Positions 8,717 to 18,386 are shown, counted from the stretch's first letter. The stretch: DNA of 64,000 nt from Bacillus benzoevorans (GCF_014207535.1 NZ_JACHGK010000020.1:5782-69781); one strand, 5' to 3'. A program made the numbers and translations. Notes: generated from the sequence alone by a model not told the origin.

Positions 8717-9202
8717 CTAAGATACTAGATAAGATGGAATACCGGCTGCTAAATATTCTTTTATTTTTACCTTTGCAAATTGAAAGGCGTCGATTTCGGT
8801 TAATCGTTCTTTATAGGGGAGTTTTTTATCTGTTTCAAAGTGATGTCTGAATCCAGGGTCAAGGTCCTGCATCACATGGCGGAGTTCATGAAACAGTGTC
8901 TCCATTAACGGAATAAATTCCTCAAATTTAAAGATAAAAACAATCCCTAATTCTCTCCAATAAATCCCGGAAGCAAAGCGCAAATACTCATCTTCATCTT
9001 CTCCTAAATCAGAGATAATTTTGTTTGCTTCAAGAATGGAACAAAAAACAACTGGAATATCGATCTTAGTCCCTAAATGTTTAAAAGTAGAATGGTAAAC
9101 AGATTTTAGATTCCAAGAAAAGTCCTTATCTAAGGCGTACCATTGCTTATGCTGCTGGACAATTACGCGTTTCTCGAGAACGTGCTGCAAAGTGATTGAC
9201 AA
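8717..9202 (-). CDS. Putative zinc metallopeptidase with HExxH motif
   Basis: The product is a 161-residue soluble protein with LFHELRHVMQD near residue 105, a canonical HExxH zinc-binding motif, followed by EIDAFQFAKV, where a downstream acidic residue could be the third ligand. This layout recalls ImmA/IrrE-type and related small metallopeptidases. No phage or repressor partner is adjacent, so the substrate is unknown. The start is a TTG at 9202 placed eight bases after GGGGG. A nearby ATG at 9207 is out of frame. Confidence 0.65.
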   Translation of the reverse strand: MSITLQHVLEKRVIVQQHKQWYALDKDFSWNLKSVYHSTFKHLGTKIDIPVVFCSILEANKIISDLGEDEDEYLRFASGIYWRELGIVFIFKFEEFIPLMETLFHELRHVMQDLDPGFRHHFETDKKLPYKERLTEIDAFQFAKVKIKEYLAAGIPSYLVS

Positions 9203-9402
9203 TTCATGATCCCCCGTTCTTGTTAGAAATGTAATTTCTATAGGATATGAGCAAAGAATGCTTATTTATACCATTGACATATTTCGCCAAAATTCGTCAT
9301 TGTGAACCCATTTTAGTAAAAAAAATTTAAAGAGTAAAATGATAGTTTATTACCTAAATTCTTTATTTTCTGTTATCCGCACAATTTGGTTTATTGTAAG
9401 TG

Positions 9403-9447
9403 AAAAGGAGCAAACTCGGTGTTGTTCGTAACCGATTTTGCTCCTTT
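9403..9447 (-). terminator. Terminator of yhfW
   Basis: A long stem (AAAGGAGCAAA / TTTGCTCCTTT with an inner TCGGT / ACCGA) lies just past the stop of the minus-strand Rieske oxidoreductase. Confidence 0.75.
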
Positions 9448-9451
9448 CTTA

Positions 9452-10981
9452 TTAAAAGTCTATTTTTTTCAAAGGTTTGTGGGTCGGTCCGTCCAACACT
9501 TCGCCGTCAATGGAATAACGTGAACCATGGCACGGGCAGTCCCATGTTCTCTCACCGTGATTCCATTCGCATTCACAGCCAAGATGGGTGCAAGTCGTAT
9601 CCACAATATGGAGAATGCCTTCGGTATCCTTATAAGCCCCGGCCCGCTTACCGTTCACCATCACAACGGCACCTTCATCATGGTGTAAATCATTTGGATC
9701 CTTCCCTACATATTCCAATTTCCCTTTAAGAAGATGACCGGCAACATCTGCATTAATCGTAATCAGTTTTTTGATGCTTGGGTCTGCTTTGAAGTGCCGT
9801 GTGGGTGAAAATAACTTCTGATACGGATTTTCTTTTTCCAGAATCATATCAGACAAGAGTCTTGCTGCCGTCGTTCCGTTTGTCATGCCCCATTTTCTGA
9901 AGCCGGTCGCAGTGAGAATCCGGGGATTATCGGCGGTAATTTCGCCGATATAGGGAAGCTTATCGATCGTGATTAAGTCCTGAGTGCTCCAGCGGTATTT
10001 GTATTCCTCGATCCCGAAATGAACATCAGCGAATGATTCAAGGGCTAAATAATGCAGCAATGTGTCCGGTCCCTGCCCCGTCTTATGGCTTTCCCCGCCA
10101 ACGATCATTAACGGTTCCCCGTTAACAGGTGTATATCTTAAAGAACGGCTTGGTTCATCAACGCTCAAATACATGCCGCCCGGATAATCCTTCTTTGCCT
10201 TTATTCCAATCGCATAGGAACGTTCCGCATACATTCGTGTAAAATACATACCTTTTTTATCGAAAAAAGGAAAATGAGAAGCCATGATTAAATATTTGCA
10301 GGATACTCGATGCCCGTCCCGGGTCATAACCGTCGGTGTGTCGCCTTCTTCAATATCAATCGCAGTCGTGTTTTCAAAAATAAGACCACCGGCAGCAATA
10401 AAGTCCTTTGCTAGCGTTTTTAGGTATTTTAACGGGTGAAACTGTGCCTGCTCCTTCATCACAAGAGCACCTGTGATCGGAATATCAAAAGGAATGGATG
10501 ACACATGATTACCATTGATATGTAATCTTTGATAGGCTTCATTCTCTTTCTCTATTTTGTCGGCATATTCATCTGTGATCGCGTAAAGATAAGCATCTTC
10601 TTTACTAAAATCACAATCAATTCCCTTTTCCTGAATCATTTTTATGATGAATTGCAGTGAATCGTCAGCAGACTGATAATACAATCTTGCTTGCTCCTCA
10701 CCAAAATGATGAATGAGTTCATCATAAATCAAGTTGTGCTGAGCCGTTATTTTTGCTGTTGTATGCCCGGTCGTTCCATTTAGGATATTTCCTGCTTCAA
10801 GAATAGCAACATGTAAACCTTCCTGCTTTAATAAAAAACCAGCGGTAATCCCTGTAATGCCGCCTCCGACAATCGCAACATCGACGGCCAGGTTTTGTGT
10901 CAGTTTTTCAAACGAAGGGAAGGTTATCTCCCGCCAATATGGTTCAGGAAATTGCGGCATTTGATTTGCAGAAGCTGCCAT
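9452..10981 (-). CDS. yhfW: FAD-dependent oxidoreductase with C-terminal Rieske domain (YhfW-like)
   Basis: The product is a 509-residue cytoplasmic two-domain enzyme. The N-terminal DAO-type FAD domain has the dinucleotide fold VDVAIVGGGITGITAGFLL at about 34-52. The C-terminal Rieske [2Fe-2S] domain has CTHLGCECEW and CPCHGSRY, so all four cluster ligands (Cys, His, Cys, His) are present. Similar fusions occur across Bacillus; the substrate is unknown. GGAGG stands before the ATG. It is monocistronic. Confidence 0.87.
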   Translation of the reverse strand: MAASANQMPQFPEPYWREITFPSFEKLTQNLAVDVAIVGGGITGITAGFLLKQEGLHVAILEAGNILNGTTGHTTAKITAQHNLIYDELIHHFGEEQARLYYQSADDSLQFIIKMIQEKGIDCDFSKEDAYLYAITDEYADKIEKENEAYQRLHINGNHVSSIPFDIPITGALVMKEQAQFHPLKYLKTLAKDFIAAGGLIFENTTAIDIEEGDTPTVMTRDGHRVSCKYLIMASHFPFFDKKGMYFTRMYAERSYAIGIKAKKDYPGGMYLSVDEPSRSLRYTPVNGEPLMIVGGESHKTGQGPDTLLHYLALESFADVHFGIEEYKYRWSTQDLITIDKLPYIGEITADNPRILTATGFRKWGMTNGTTAARLLSDMILEKENPYQKLFSPTRHFKADPSIKKLITINADVAGHLLKGKLEYVGKDPNDLHHDEGAVVMVNGKRAGAYKDTEGILHIVDTTCTHLGCECEWNHGERTWDCPCHGSRYSIDGEVLDGPTHKPLKKIDF

Positions 10982-11145
10982 GGTTGTACCTCCTCTGTAG
11001 TTTTAAATCATGCATAATTTTTCCAACCCCTATAGTAACTATACAAGTTTATTTCAATGGATAGTTTTTGGATAAAATTTCATATACATGACAAACTAAA
11101 GGAAGAACTTTGATTTTCTTTGAAGTTAGCAGGATGGGGAAAAGA

Positions 11146-11176
11146 TGAGCAAATTCAGGTGCATCCATCCATGCTT
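11146..11176 (+). promoter_or_regulatory. Possible sigma-G-type promoter of the germination operon
   Basis: TGAGCA (11146-11151) and CATGCTT (11170-11176), separated by 18 bases, loosely resemble the sigma-G consensus -35 TGAATA and -10 CATACTA. It ends 18 bases before gerXB1. GerA-family operons are normally transcribed by sigma-G in the forespore. The match is partial. Confidence 0.35.
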
Positions 11177-11194
11177 TAAAGGGAGAATGCGTTT

Positions 11195-12319
11195 ATGTTA
11201 AAAGAAAATATTTCTGCTTCACAATTATTTGCATTAGTTGTTTGCTATATACTTGGCACTGCAATTGTTACTGGTACTGGAAAAGAAGCGATGCAAGATA
11301 CGTGGATTGCAGTCATGATCGCAACTGTTATTGGAATAGGGCTTATGTATTTTTATTATGCATTGAATCAATTACTTCCGAATAAGAATCTGTTCGAGAT
11401 AATGGAGTTTTGTTTTTCCAGATTTGGAGCGGTCTCTTTAAGCTATATTTATATCACCTATTTTCTCTATATCTTCACCCGCGTTGTCAGGATTTTTACC
11501 GATATGATTACTTCAGCCATTCTACTCAGGACTCCTAGTGAGATAATTATTTTAACGATGATCCTGGTGTTTATCTATATTGTTTTTCTTGGTTTGGAAG
11601 TAATAGCCAGAGTCACAGAAATCTTTTTCCCATATATACTTGGATTTCTTATTATGTTATTTCTTCTTCTGTTTGTCAGCGGTGCTGTCGAGCTGCATCA
11701 CCTGCAGCCAATATTGGGTGAAGGCTTGCGGCCGGTATTAAAAGCACTGTATCCTTCTTTGGCTGCGGTACCCTTCGGTGAATTAATGGTTCTTACGGTA
11801 ATTTTATCCAACGTTTCTCAATTGAAGAAGGGAAAAAAAGTAATGCTCCTTGGTGTGTTGACTGGAGGATTTTTTTTGGCTGTTGGAACGTTCTTAATGC
11901 TGACCACGTTAGGAGTGGAAATGTTCCAGTATACGTATTTTCCAATGCTGAGTGTAGCAAGAAGAGTGGCTGTCGGCAATTTTATCGAAAGAATAGAAGT
12001 TATTGTTGTTTTTATTATTATGTTAGGGGTGATAGTGAAAGGGACACTGTACCTTTATGCTGCCTTAAAAGGGCTTGAATATGTTTTTCGGATTCCTTAC
12101 CGCTATTTTACAATCCCTGTTTCAATCATAGGAGTTGTCTTTACTAAATTAAATACGATGAATCCGGGAGAGTTTTCATCTGAATGGGTAAACTCCACTT
12201 TGCCATATATTCATCCCTCCATGCAGTTCGCTATCCCTTCTGTAATCATGACTGTTTTGCTTTGTAAGAAACATTCCTCCCAAAATGCTGCAAAGAAAAC
12301 GGAAGGGGAGGGTTTTTAA
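11195..12319 (+). CDS. Germinant receptor B subunit, copy 1
   Basis: The product is a 374-residue polytopic inner-membrane protein with about ten predicted helices. It belongs to the GerAB/YndE family of the APC transporter superfamily, which forms the germinant-binding subunit in the spore inner membrane. The typical opening MLKENISASQLFALVV and the later PNKNLFEIMEFCF and PFGELMV are shared with the second B subunit at 12685, of equal length. AAAGGGAG precedes the ATG. It is the first gene of a B-D-B-A-C operon. Confidence 0.9.
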   Translation: MLKENISASQLFALVVCYILGTAIVTGTGKEAMQDTWIAVMIATVIGIGLMYFYYALNQLLPNKNLFEIMEFCFSRFGAVSLSYIYITYFLYIFTRVVRIFTDMITSAILLRTPSEIIILTMILVFIYIVFLGLEVIARVTEIFFPYILGFLIMLFLLLFVSGAVELHHLQPILGEGLRPVLKALYPSLAAVPFGELMVLTVILSNVSQLKKGKKVMLLGVLTGGFFLAVGTFLMLTTLGVEMFQYTYFPMLSVARRVAVGNFIERIEVIVVFIIMLGVIVKGTLYLYAALKGLEYVFRIPYRYFTIPVSIIGVVFTKLNTMNPGEFSSEWVNSTLPYIHPSMQFAIPSVIMTVLLCKKHSSQNAAKKTEGEGF

Positions 12320-12370
12320 GTGAAAAATAAATTTCCTAACAATTGGAAGTGAAAAGGAGAGAGTAAGAGA

Positions 12371-12601
12371 ATGGTTACACTTGCTACCATTTTAGTATTC
12401 ATTTTTCTTAATGGAGTCATCTTCACCATCGATATAATGATGTTTCATTATTCATTTTTTGAGGAGTTGGGCAAGCTTTATTATTTCAATCCATTATTCG
12501 GAAGAATTATGCTCTACTTTATGATCTTTCTCGGCTTCGGGTCAGCGATTGCGATTGATATAAGAATAAAAAAGAATAAAAACAAGAAGCAGGCAACATA
12601 A
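12371..12601 (+). CDS. Germinant receptor D-type small membrane subunit
   Basis: The product is a 76-residue protein with two hydrophobic helices (about 3-22 and 47-64) and a Lys-rich cytoplasmic tail (KKNKNKKQ). Two-helix 'D' proteins of about 75 residues are known as extra genes in some GerA-family operons and modulate receptor function. Position between two B subunits supports that role. AGGAGAG lies before the ATG. Confidence 0.75.
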   Translation: MVTLATILVFIFLNGVIFTIDIMMFHYSFFEELGKLYYFNPLFGRIMLYFMIFLGFGSAIAIDIRIKKNKNKKQAT

Positions 12602-12684
12602 AAGATCAATTAGAAGGATCTCCACCAGTTTTCATTTGAGCACAGTGTGAATAGCAGTTGCTGTAAGGGGGTCAAAAGTTCATT

Positions 12685-13806
12685 ATGTTAAAAGAAAATA
12701 TTTCTTTAACACAATTATTTACTTTCATCGTCAATTTACTGCTGGGCAGTTCCATCGTCGTCGGCATCGGGAAAGATGCACAGCAAAATGGGTGGATTGC
12801 CATTCTAATCGCTACGCTTATCGGGGTTGGATTGATGTTTTTTTATTTCAGTTTGATTCATCTGCAGCCCAACAAAAATTTATATGAAATCATGGAATAC
12901 TGTTTTACAAGAAAAGTAACAATCATACTGAGTTCCATTTATGTTTCGTACTTTCTTTACATTAGCGCGAGGGTCCTTCGTACTTTTGGAGAAATGATAA
13001 CTGCCGCCATTATGCCGCAGACCCCTTTGGAAGTCATCGTCTTATCTTTATTATTTATATTAGCTTATATCCTTTATCTTGGCATAGAGGTGCTTGGGAG
13101 AGTTTCAGAAATTCTTTCTCCCTATATCTACTTTTCCCTCTTGTTCTTATTGCTCTTTTTACCATTGAGCGGCAATATACAGCTAAATCGTTTATTACCT
13201 GTTATGGGAGATGGCTTTAAACCGGTTTTAAAGGCGGTCTTCCCTTCATTACTTTCTTTTCCCTTTGGAGAATTAATCGTGTTTACGATTATTCTATCCA
13301 GTATAAATGATTTGAAAAAGGTCGGAAAAATTTCTCTCATCGCGGTTTTGACTGCGGGTCTGCAGCTTATAATTGGAGCTGTTCTCATGATTATTACGCT
13401 CGGCGCGGATGTCAATCAATTCTCCAACTTCCCTCTATTAAGCACGGCAAGATTGGTTGCGGTTGGTGAATTCGCAGAACGATTGGATCCGCTTGTTGTT
13501 TTTATTATGATACTGGGGGTCATTATCAAAAGTGCCCTTTTTCTCTATTGCTGTTTAAAGGGGCTTGAATACATCTTTCGCCTGTCATACCACTACTTCG
13601 CCTTTCCTATTTCCATATTGACGGCTGTTTTCACGCTGCTAATTGCAGCGAATTATGGAGAACACCTCGCAAAGGGGCATTATATGCTTATTAATTATTT
13701 TCATATGGCGATGCAATTATTGATTCCAGGAATAACCTTTATTTTTCTCATAACAAAGGTTAGAAAACAAAAAAGTGAATGGAAAACAGATGCGGGAAAA
13801 TGTTAA
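12685..13806 (+). CDS. Germinant receptor B subunit, copy 2
   Basis: The product is a 373-residue GerAB-family membrane protein clearly paralogous to the 11195 gene: same MLKENIS start, PNKNLYEIMEYCF, PFGELIVF, and LSPYIYF in place of FFPYILG. The divergence between the copies is substantial, so the duplication is not recent, and the two may recognise different germinants or form alternative receptors. The AAGGGGG site lies 13 bases before the ATG, a somewhat long spacing. Confidence 0.9.
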   Translation: MLKENISLTQLFTFIVNLLLGSSIVVGIGKDAQQNGWIAILIATLIGVGLMFFYFSLIHLQPNKNLYEIMEYCFTRKVTIILSSIYVSYFLYISARVLRTFGEMITAAIMPQTPLEVIVLSLLFILAYILYLGIEVLGRVSEILSPYIYFSLLFLLLFLPLSGNIQLNRLLPVMGDGFKPVLKAVFPSLLSFPFGELIVFTIILSSINDLKKVGKISLIAVLTAGLQLIIGAVLMIITLGADVNQFSNFPLLSTARLVAVGEFAERLDPLVVFIMILGVIIKSALFLYCCLKGLEYIFRLSYHYFAFPISILTAVFTLLIAANYGEHLAKGHYMLINYFHMAMQLLIPGITFIFLITKVRKQKSEWKTDAGKC

Positions 13807-13885
13807 TTCATAACAAAAATTACATGAGTTGGAGGATGGGAGACCATATTAATAACATCATTATTCACTAAGAGGGGGTGTGATG

Positions 13886-15481
13886 ATGGATTCTGACAAA
13901 CCGCTTGTAAAAATTAGACGTAGAAAAAAGCTCTTTGAGGAACAAAAGGGAAACGAGTTTCATGATGAAGCAAAGAATCATAAAGGCAGCCTGGATCATC
14001 TAAAGGAAAGAATGCTTTATGTTTTTGGGAATACGGCTGATTTAATATTTGAAGACATGAAAATAGCAGAAACAGATGGCCTTTTGTTTTATCTTGAAAG
14101 TTCCATTGATACGCAGCAATTGCAAAATAGCCTTTTAAACAAGCATACTTTTCAGGAAACTCATGCCTTCGATTTGCATTCAGAACAGGGATTAAAGGAT
14201 TATTGCCGGCAGCAATTTGGCGGTGCTGCTTACGGCATTTTTAATAACGACGAAGAAATCATAAACGCATTGTTAAATGGGTCTGTTGTGATTGCTATTA
14301 GCACATTTCCGATATTTATTTCTCTTAGTATGGCGAATAATAATTTTCGCCAGGTAGCCGAGCCAACCTCACAGACCGTAACGAGAGGACCAAAGGACAG
14401 CTTCGTAGAAGGTTTAACGACGAATATGTCACTAATTAGAAGAAGAATTAGGAATGCAAATCTTTGTTTTGAACAGTTTTTAATCGGAAGTGATACGAAG
14501 ACAAGAGTATTGATTGGCTATATTAATGGAATTGCCAATGCTGAAATTGTCGCTGAAGTAAGAAAGCGAATTTTGGACATTGATGTTTCGGCTGTATTTG
14601 AGTCCGCCAATATTGAGGAATTAATCGCGGATAAAACATTTACCCTATTTCCGCTGGCGCTGAATACGGAACGGCCTGATACCGCTTGCGGTAATCTAAT
14701 CGAAGGGAAAATCGTTATTATTGTCGATGGCACACCCTTTGTCTTAATCGTGCCGGCTGTATTTCCTGATTTCTTTGTCTCGGCGGAAGATTATTATCAA
14801 GATATTTATATAGCGAGTTTCACGAGGCTCCTTCGTTACATATCTTTTTTAATCGTGATTATCACGCCGGCAGCTTATGTAGCTATTCTGACATTCCATC
14901 AGGAAATGCTGCCGACCAATTTATTAATCAGCATTATTGCCCAGAGACAGAGGGTTCCCTTCCCGGCCTTTATTGAAGTATTAATTATGGAAATCACGTT
15001 TGAAATATTACGTGAAGCCGGGATCAGGCTGCCACGGGCCGTTGGACAAACTGTATCCATTGTAGGTGCTCTCGTCGTCGGTCAGGCAGCTGCGCTGGCA
15101 GGCCTTATTTCTAATATTATGGTGATCATTGTGGCGATTACCGCTACCGCCAATTTCGTGGCACCGGTAGCCAGCCTTTCGGCGGCATCAAGAATGCTGC
15201 GATTTCTTCTTCTTCTTGTGGCATCTTTCCTTGGACTGTATGGAGTACTCTTGGGAATCGTTTATATGGTGGCCCATTTAGCCTCGCTCCGCTCCTTCGG
15301 AGTACCATATCTCGCTCCGGTAGCTCCTTTTACGAAAGAGAATTTAAAGGATATCTTTGTCCGCTTTCCTTATTGGGCTATGAATAAGAGACCCAGCTAT
15401 TTACGCTCTCCAAATCAGAAAAAGTTTCCGAAACAAGGCTCTCCAAGCCCTCCGGATCTATCTGGAGGGAGTAAAGGATGA
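13886..15481 (+). CDS. Germinant receptor A subunit
   Basis: The product is a GerA-family protein of about 530 residues. The N-terminal half is soluble; the C-terminal half holds the membrane domain. Diagnostic stretches are VIAISTFPIFISL, TNMSLIRRRIRNANL, ETFTLFPLALNTERPD-like sequence near the middle, and QRQRVPFPAFIEVLIMEITFEILREAGIRLP. GerA-type subunits form the oligomeric ion channel of the receptor. Three starts are in frame (GTG 13880, ATG 13883, ATG 13886). I choose 13886, seven bases after GGGGG. The stop overlaps the gerC start by four bases. Confidence 0.9.
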   Translation: MDSDKPLVKIRRRKKLFEEQKGNEFHDEAKNHKGSLDHLKERMLYVFGNTADLIFEDMKIAETDGLLFYLESSIDTQQLQNSLLNKHTFQETHAFDLHSEQGLKDYCRQQFGGAAYGIFNNDEEIINALLNGSVVIAISTFPIFISLSMANNNFRQVAEPTSQTVTRGPKDSFVEGLTTNMSLIRRRIRNANLCFEQFLIGSDTKTRVLIGYINGIANAEIVAEVRKRILDIDVSAVFESANIEELIADKTFTLFPLALNTERPDTACGNLIEGKIVIIVDGTPFVLIVPAVFPDFFVSAEDYYQDIYIASFTRLLRYISFLIVIITPAAYVAILTFHQEMLPTNLLISIIAQRQRVPFPAFIEVLIMEITFEILREAGIRLPRAVGQTVSIVGALVVGQAAALAGLISNIMVIIVAITATANFVAPVASLSAASRMLRFLLLLVASFLGLYGVLLGIVYMVAHLASLRSFGVPYLAPVAPFTKENLKDIFVRFPYWAMNKRPSYLRSPNQKKFPKQGSPSPPDLSGGSKG

Positions 15482-16665
15482 GGCGGAATTTGCTTATGTG
15501 TATGGCACTGGGTATTTTTTTGACCGGGTGCTGGGATCAAAGAGAACTGTCAACAGTGGCCATTGTTACCGGGATGGCAGTAGATAAAGGGGAATCTGGA
15601 AGGTTTCAATTATCCGTATTAGGGATTAATGCTGCTGAATTGAACGAGCAGACAGCACAAGGTAATTCCCCGACGGCCATGTATACTTTGGAAGGGAGTA
15701 CCCTGGCCGAGTTAAGTCAGAAAATGAATGTCGCTTTTTCTAAAAACTTAGTTTATTCACATATGAAGGTATTTGTTATCAGCAAAGAAATTGCCCAAGA
15801 GGGGCTGCTCCACTTTCTTGATTACCTGGAGAGAAATAGAGAGATTCGCGATGATGTCAACATTGTAGTAGCAAAAGAAGGCAAAGCAAAGGACATCTTA
15901 AAAGTTACTTCGATTCTGCAAAAGGATTCAGCATTAAAATTGGATATGCAATTGCAACAGGCGCGTAAGGTCTGGGGATTACATCCAGATGTGCGATTAA
16001 ATGATTTAATTGATGCGATTACATCACCAGGCCGCCAGCCGGTATTGGCTGTAGTAAAAGCTAAAGGAGATGTTAAAAAGGGAGAATCGGTCGATAATAT
16101 GAAAAAGCCTGAGCCGGATGCTGTTATCGTCATTGATTCAATGGCTGTGTTTAAGGATAAAAAAATGCTGGGATTTCTTTCTGAAGAGGACGCACGAATG
16201 TATTTATGGACACAAAATGAGATTGAGAATACAACGCTGTCTGTCCCGTGCGAAGGGAAAAAGTTTTCAACGGTAAAGATTACGGATTCCAAAACGAAAC
16301 TAAAGGGGAAGCTGGTAAACGGGACCCCTGAAATTCACATAGATTTATCCATGCTGGGATACCTTATGGGAAGTGATTGCGGCTATCCGCTTGATAAGCC
16401 TGACTCTTATACAAAAATTGAAAAACTGACGGAAAAGTATGTAGAAGAACATATAGCTGAGACAATCAAGAAAGTGCAACAAGATTATGGAGTGGATATA
16501 TTCGGATTTGGTGAGGTAATACAGCGCCAAGACTATCAGCAGTTTAAAAAAGTCAAAGACCATTGGGACGAAGCCTTTCGTAATGCCAAAGTAACCATAA
16601 CAACTGACGTCTTAATAACTGATGCAGGCATCCGCACCAGAGGCGTATTTGACAGAATCAAATAA
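15478..16665 (+). CDS. Germinant receptor C subunit, lipoprotein
   Basis: The product is a 395-residue GerAC-family protein. A lipoprotein signal ends at LTGC (Cys18), followed by the family-typical WDQRELSTVAIVTGMAVDK. The rest is soluble and lies outside the inner membrane of the spore. It starts inside the gerA stop codon (ATGA overlap), so the two are translationally coupled. It closes the operon; a palindromic repeat and a terminator follow. Confidence 0.92.
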   Translation: MRRNLLMCMALGIFLTGCWDQRELSTVAIVTGMAVDKGESGRFQLSVLGINAAELNEQTAQGNSPTAMYTLEGSTLAELSQKMNVAFSKNLVYSHMKVFVISKEIAQEGLLHFLDYLERNREIRDDVNIVVAKEGKAKDILKVTSILQKDSALKLDMQLQQARKVWGLHPDVRLNDLIDAITSPGRQPVLAVVKAKGDVKKGESVDNMKKPEPDAVIVIDSMAVFKDKKMLGFLSEEDARMYLWTQNEIENTTLSVPCEGKKFSTVKITDSKTKLKGKLVNGTPEIHIDLSMLGYLMGSDCGYPLDKPDSYTKIEKLTEKYVEEHIAETIKKVQQDYGVDIFGFGEVIQRQDYQQFKKVKDHWDEAFRNAKVTITTDVLITDAGIRTRGVFDRIK

Positions 16666-16678
16666 TGGTGCCAATAAT

Positions 16679-16714
16679 GGTGCCTGGCACCAAAAAAAGA
16701 CAAATGTCCATATG
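16679..16714. repeat. Palindromic repeat GGTGCCTGGCACC, copy B, with tail
   Basis: The 13-bp palindrome (16679-16691) is followed by A-run + GACAAATGTCCATAT. The same tail follows the copy at 44026. A partial GGTGCC also stands at 16667. The element lies just behind the germination operon. Confidence 0.75.
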
Positions 16715-16802
16715 GGTGGGACGAAAATAGGTAATTCCTATAAGCTTTGTCGAATTTGTGTATGGCATATGGCGGAATTTTGCGTTAAAATAAAACCAAT
16801 AT

Positions 16803-16841
16803 AGTCTGACCATGATAAAGGTCAGACTTCTATTATTTTTT
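16803..16841 (+). terminator. Terminator after the germination operon
   Basis: AGTCTGACC and its perfect complement form a 9-bp stem with an 8-base loop, followed by TCTATTATTTTTT. Confidence 0.85.
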
Positions 16842-16923
16842 CAGACTTCGGAACACGGTACCGGATCGACCTGTCATCATGATTTATTCCTTGGGTACGG
16901 TGCCGGGAAAGGCAGATATAAAA

Positions 16924-18060
16924 ATGAAATTTGAGACTATGCTTGTTCACACAGAGAAAAAACAGGATCTGGTTATTAAAAGTAAAGTAACACCTATTTA
17001 TCAATCATCCGCTTTTACGTTTGATGATTTAGATGAAGTAGAAGGATTTTATGAAGGCAATGGAAGTTATCTGTACAGCCGCGTAGGAAATCCGAATACA
17101 GATGAGTTAGGGCTTGCAGTTGCCAAATTGGAAGGGGCGCCAGCCGGGGTTACGGCATCTTCTGGTTTAGCAGCTATTTTAGCCGGAGTACTGGCGGTTG
17201 TGAAGGCTGGTGATCATATTGTTGCCGCGGAAGATCTTTACGGCGGCAGTTTCCACTTGATTAAAGAAGAATTAGCAGATTTCGGCATTGAAGTATCTGT
17301 TGTCTCATTTGCGGATTTGCAAAAGATAGAAGAAGCGATTAAGGATAATACTAAACTGCTTTACACTGAATCGATTACAAATCCAATGCTGCGTGTTGAA
17401 AATATTGAAGCAATTATTGAGATTGCTAAAAAACATCAGCTGGTCACGCTGGTTGATAATACTTTTGCCTCTCCGTATCACTGCCAGCCATACACGAAAG
17501 GCGTAGATTTAGTCGTCCATAGTGCAACGAAATACATTGGCGGACATAGTCACATTACAGCCGGTGTTGTCGTGGGGAAGGAAGAATTAATTGCGAAAGC
17601 AGCCGCAAAAATAACGAATCTTGGAACGATCTTGAGTCCGTTTGAAGCATGGTTAACATGCATCGGACTGAAAACATTAGCACTTCGTATGAGGGAACAA
17701 TCAGCTAATGCCAGAAAGCTGGCTCATGCACTACGTGAGAACCATTTAGTGAAAAAAGTCTATTACCCATTTGAAAACGGGGAAGAAGGATTTGGAGCCA
17801 TTGTGACAATTGAAGTCGATGATACAATAGATGTCTTCGAATTTTTCCGCCAGCTGTCCTGGGTGAAATTTGCCCCGACACTGGCTGGTGTTGAAACAAC
17901 CGTGTCCCATCCATTGAAAACATCCCATCGCGCTCTACCTCCTGAAGCACAGGAAGAACTCGGCATCACCATGGGTCTTGTTCGCATTTCAGTCGGAATC
18001 GAAGCTGCTGAAGACATCATCGAAGTATTCACAAACGCACTGGAAAAATCAAAAAAATAA
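16924..18060 (+). CDS. Trans-sulfuration PLP enzyme (cystathionine gamma-synthase/beta-lyase family)
   Basis: The product is a 378-residue Cys/Met-metabolism PLP enzyme. It has YSRVGNPNTDELG, a SSGLAAI PLP-phosphate loop, LVDNTFASPY, and the Schiff-base Lys203 in HSATKYIGGHSH. The family includes cystathionine gamma-synthase, beta- and gamma-lyases and methionine gamma-lyase; sequence reading alone does not separate them. The open frame extends upstream to 16879, but MKFETMLVHTEKK at 16924 is the family-like start, with GGAAAGG 11 bases before it. There is no met-gene neighbour, so pathway placement is open. Confidence 0.85.
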   Translation: MKFETMLVHTEKKQDLVIKSKVTPIYQSSAFTFDDLDEVEGFYEGNGSYLYSRVGNPNTDELGLAVAKLEGAPAGVTASSGLAAILAGVLAVVKAGDHIVAAEDLYGGSFHLIKEELADFGIEVSVVSFADLQKIEEAIKDNTKLLYTESITNPMLRVENIEAIIEIAKKHQLVTLVDNTFASPYHCQPYTKGVDLVVHSATKYIGGHSHITAGVVVGKEELIAKAAAKITNLGTILSPFEAWLTCIGLKTLALRMREQSANARKLAHALRENHLVKKVYYPFENGEEGFGAIVTIEVDDTIDVFEFFRQLSWVKFAPTLAGVETTVSHPLKTSHRALPPEAQEELGITMGLVRISVGIEAAEDIIEVFTNALEKSKK

Positions 18061-18071
18061 TCGGTGCCACA

Positions 18072-18172
18072 CGGAAAAGCGGGAAGCGCCTTGCCCAGTG
18101 ACGTATGACTTGCACAGGATGTGCTGACTTCGACGTTCGCCATAGGACGTGGCGGTTTTTAGTCGAAGTACA
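18072..18172. repeat. GC-rich repeat-like intergenic block with inverted repeat
   Basis: This block is GC-richer than its surroundings. It includes ACTTCGAC (18127-18134) and its complement (18162-18169) around a GTTCGCCATAGGACG loop. Its look (GAAGCGCCTTGC... start, inverted arms) is that of a dispersed Bacillus intergenic repeat. I see only one copy in this window. Confidence 0.4.
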
Positions 18173-18212
18173 CTAGTAATGGTTCAGAAACTTTACATCT
18201 TAATCTACTGAT

Positions 18213-18244
18213 AGAACTAGGGAAATCTCCTTAGTTCTTTTTTT
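18213..18244 (+). terminator. Terminator upstream of the lia operon
   Basis: AGAACTAGGG pairs with CTCCTTAGTTCT-type sequence as a 10-bp stem with one G-T pair, followed by seven or more Ts. It isolates the lia operon from the PLP-enzyme transcript. Confidence 0.8.
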
Positions 18245-18386
18245 ATGGAATCAAACAGGTTTCGTTGACCTCATTTAAAGTCCTACATCCGCTAAGCCTT
18301 AAGTCTGAGAGGAAAATACATTTCCGGTTCGTTATAGGAAGTTCATGAAAAAGGTAAGATGTAATCAAGAAAGGAGGCAGCAAAAA

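Noticed and set aside
9400..9729. A 109-codon plus-strand frame
   Set aside because: It is antisense to the well-supported Rieske domain of yhfW and starts inside its terminator.
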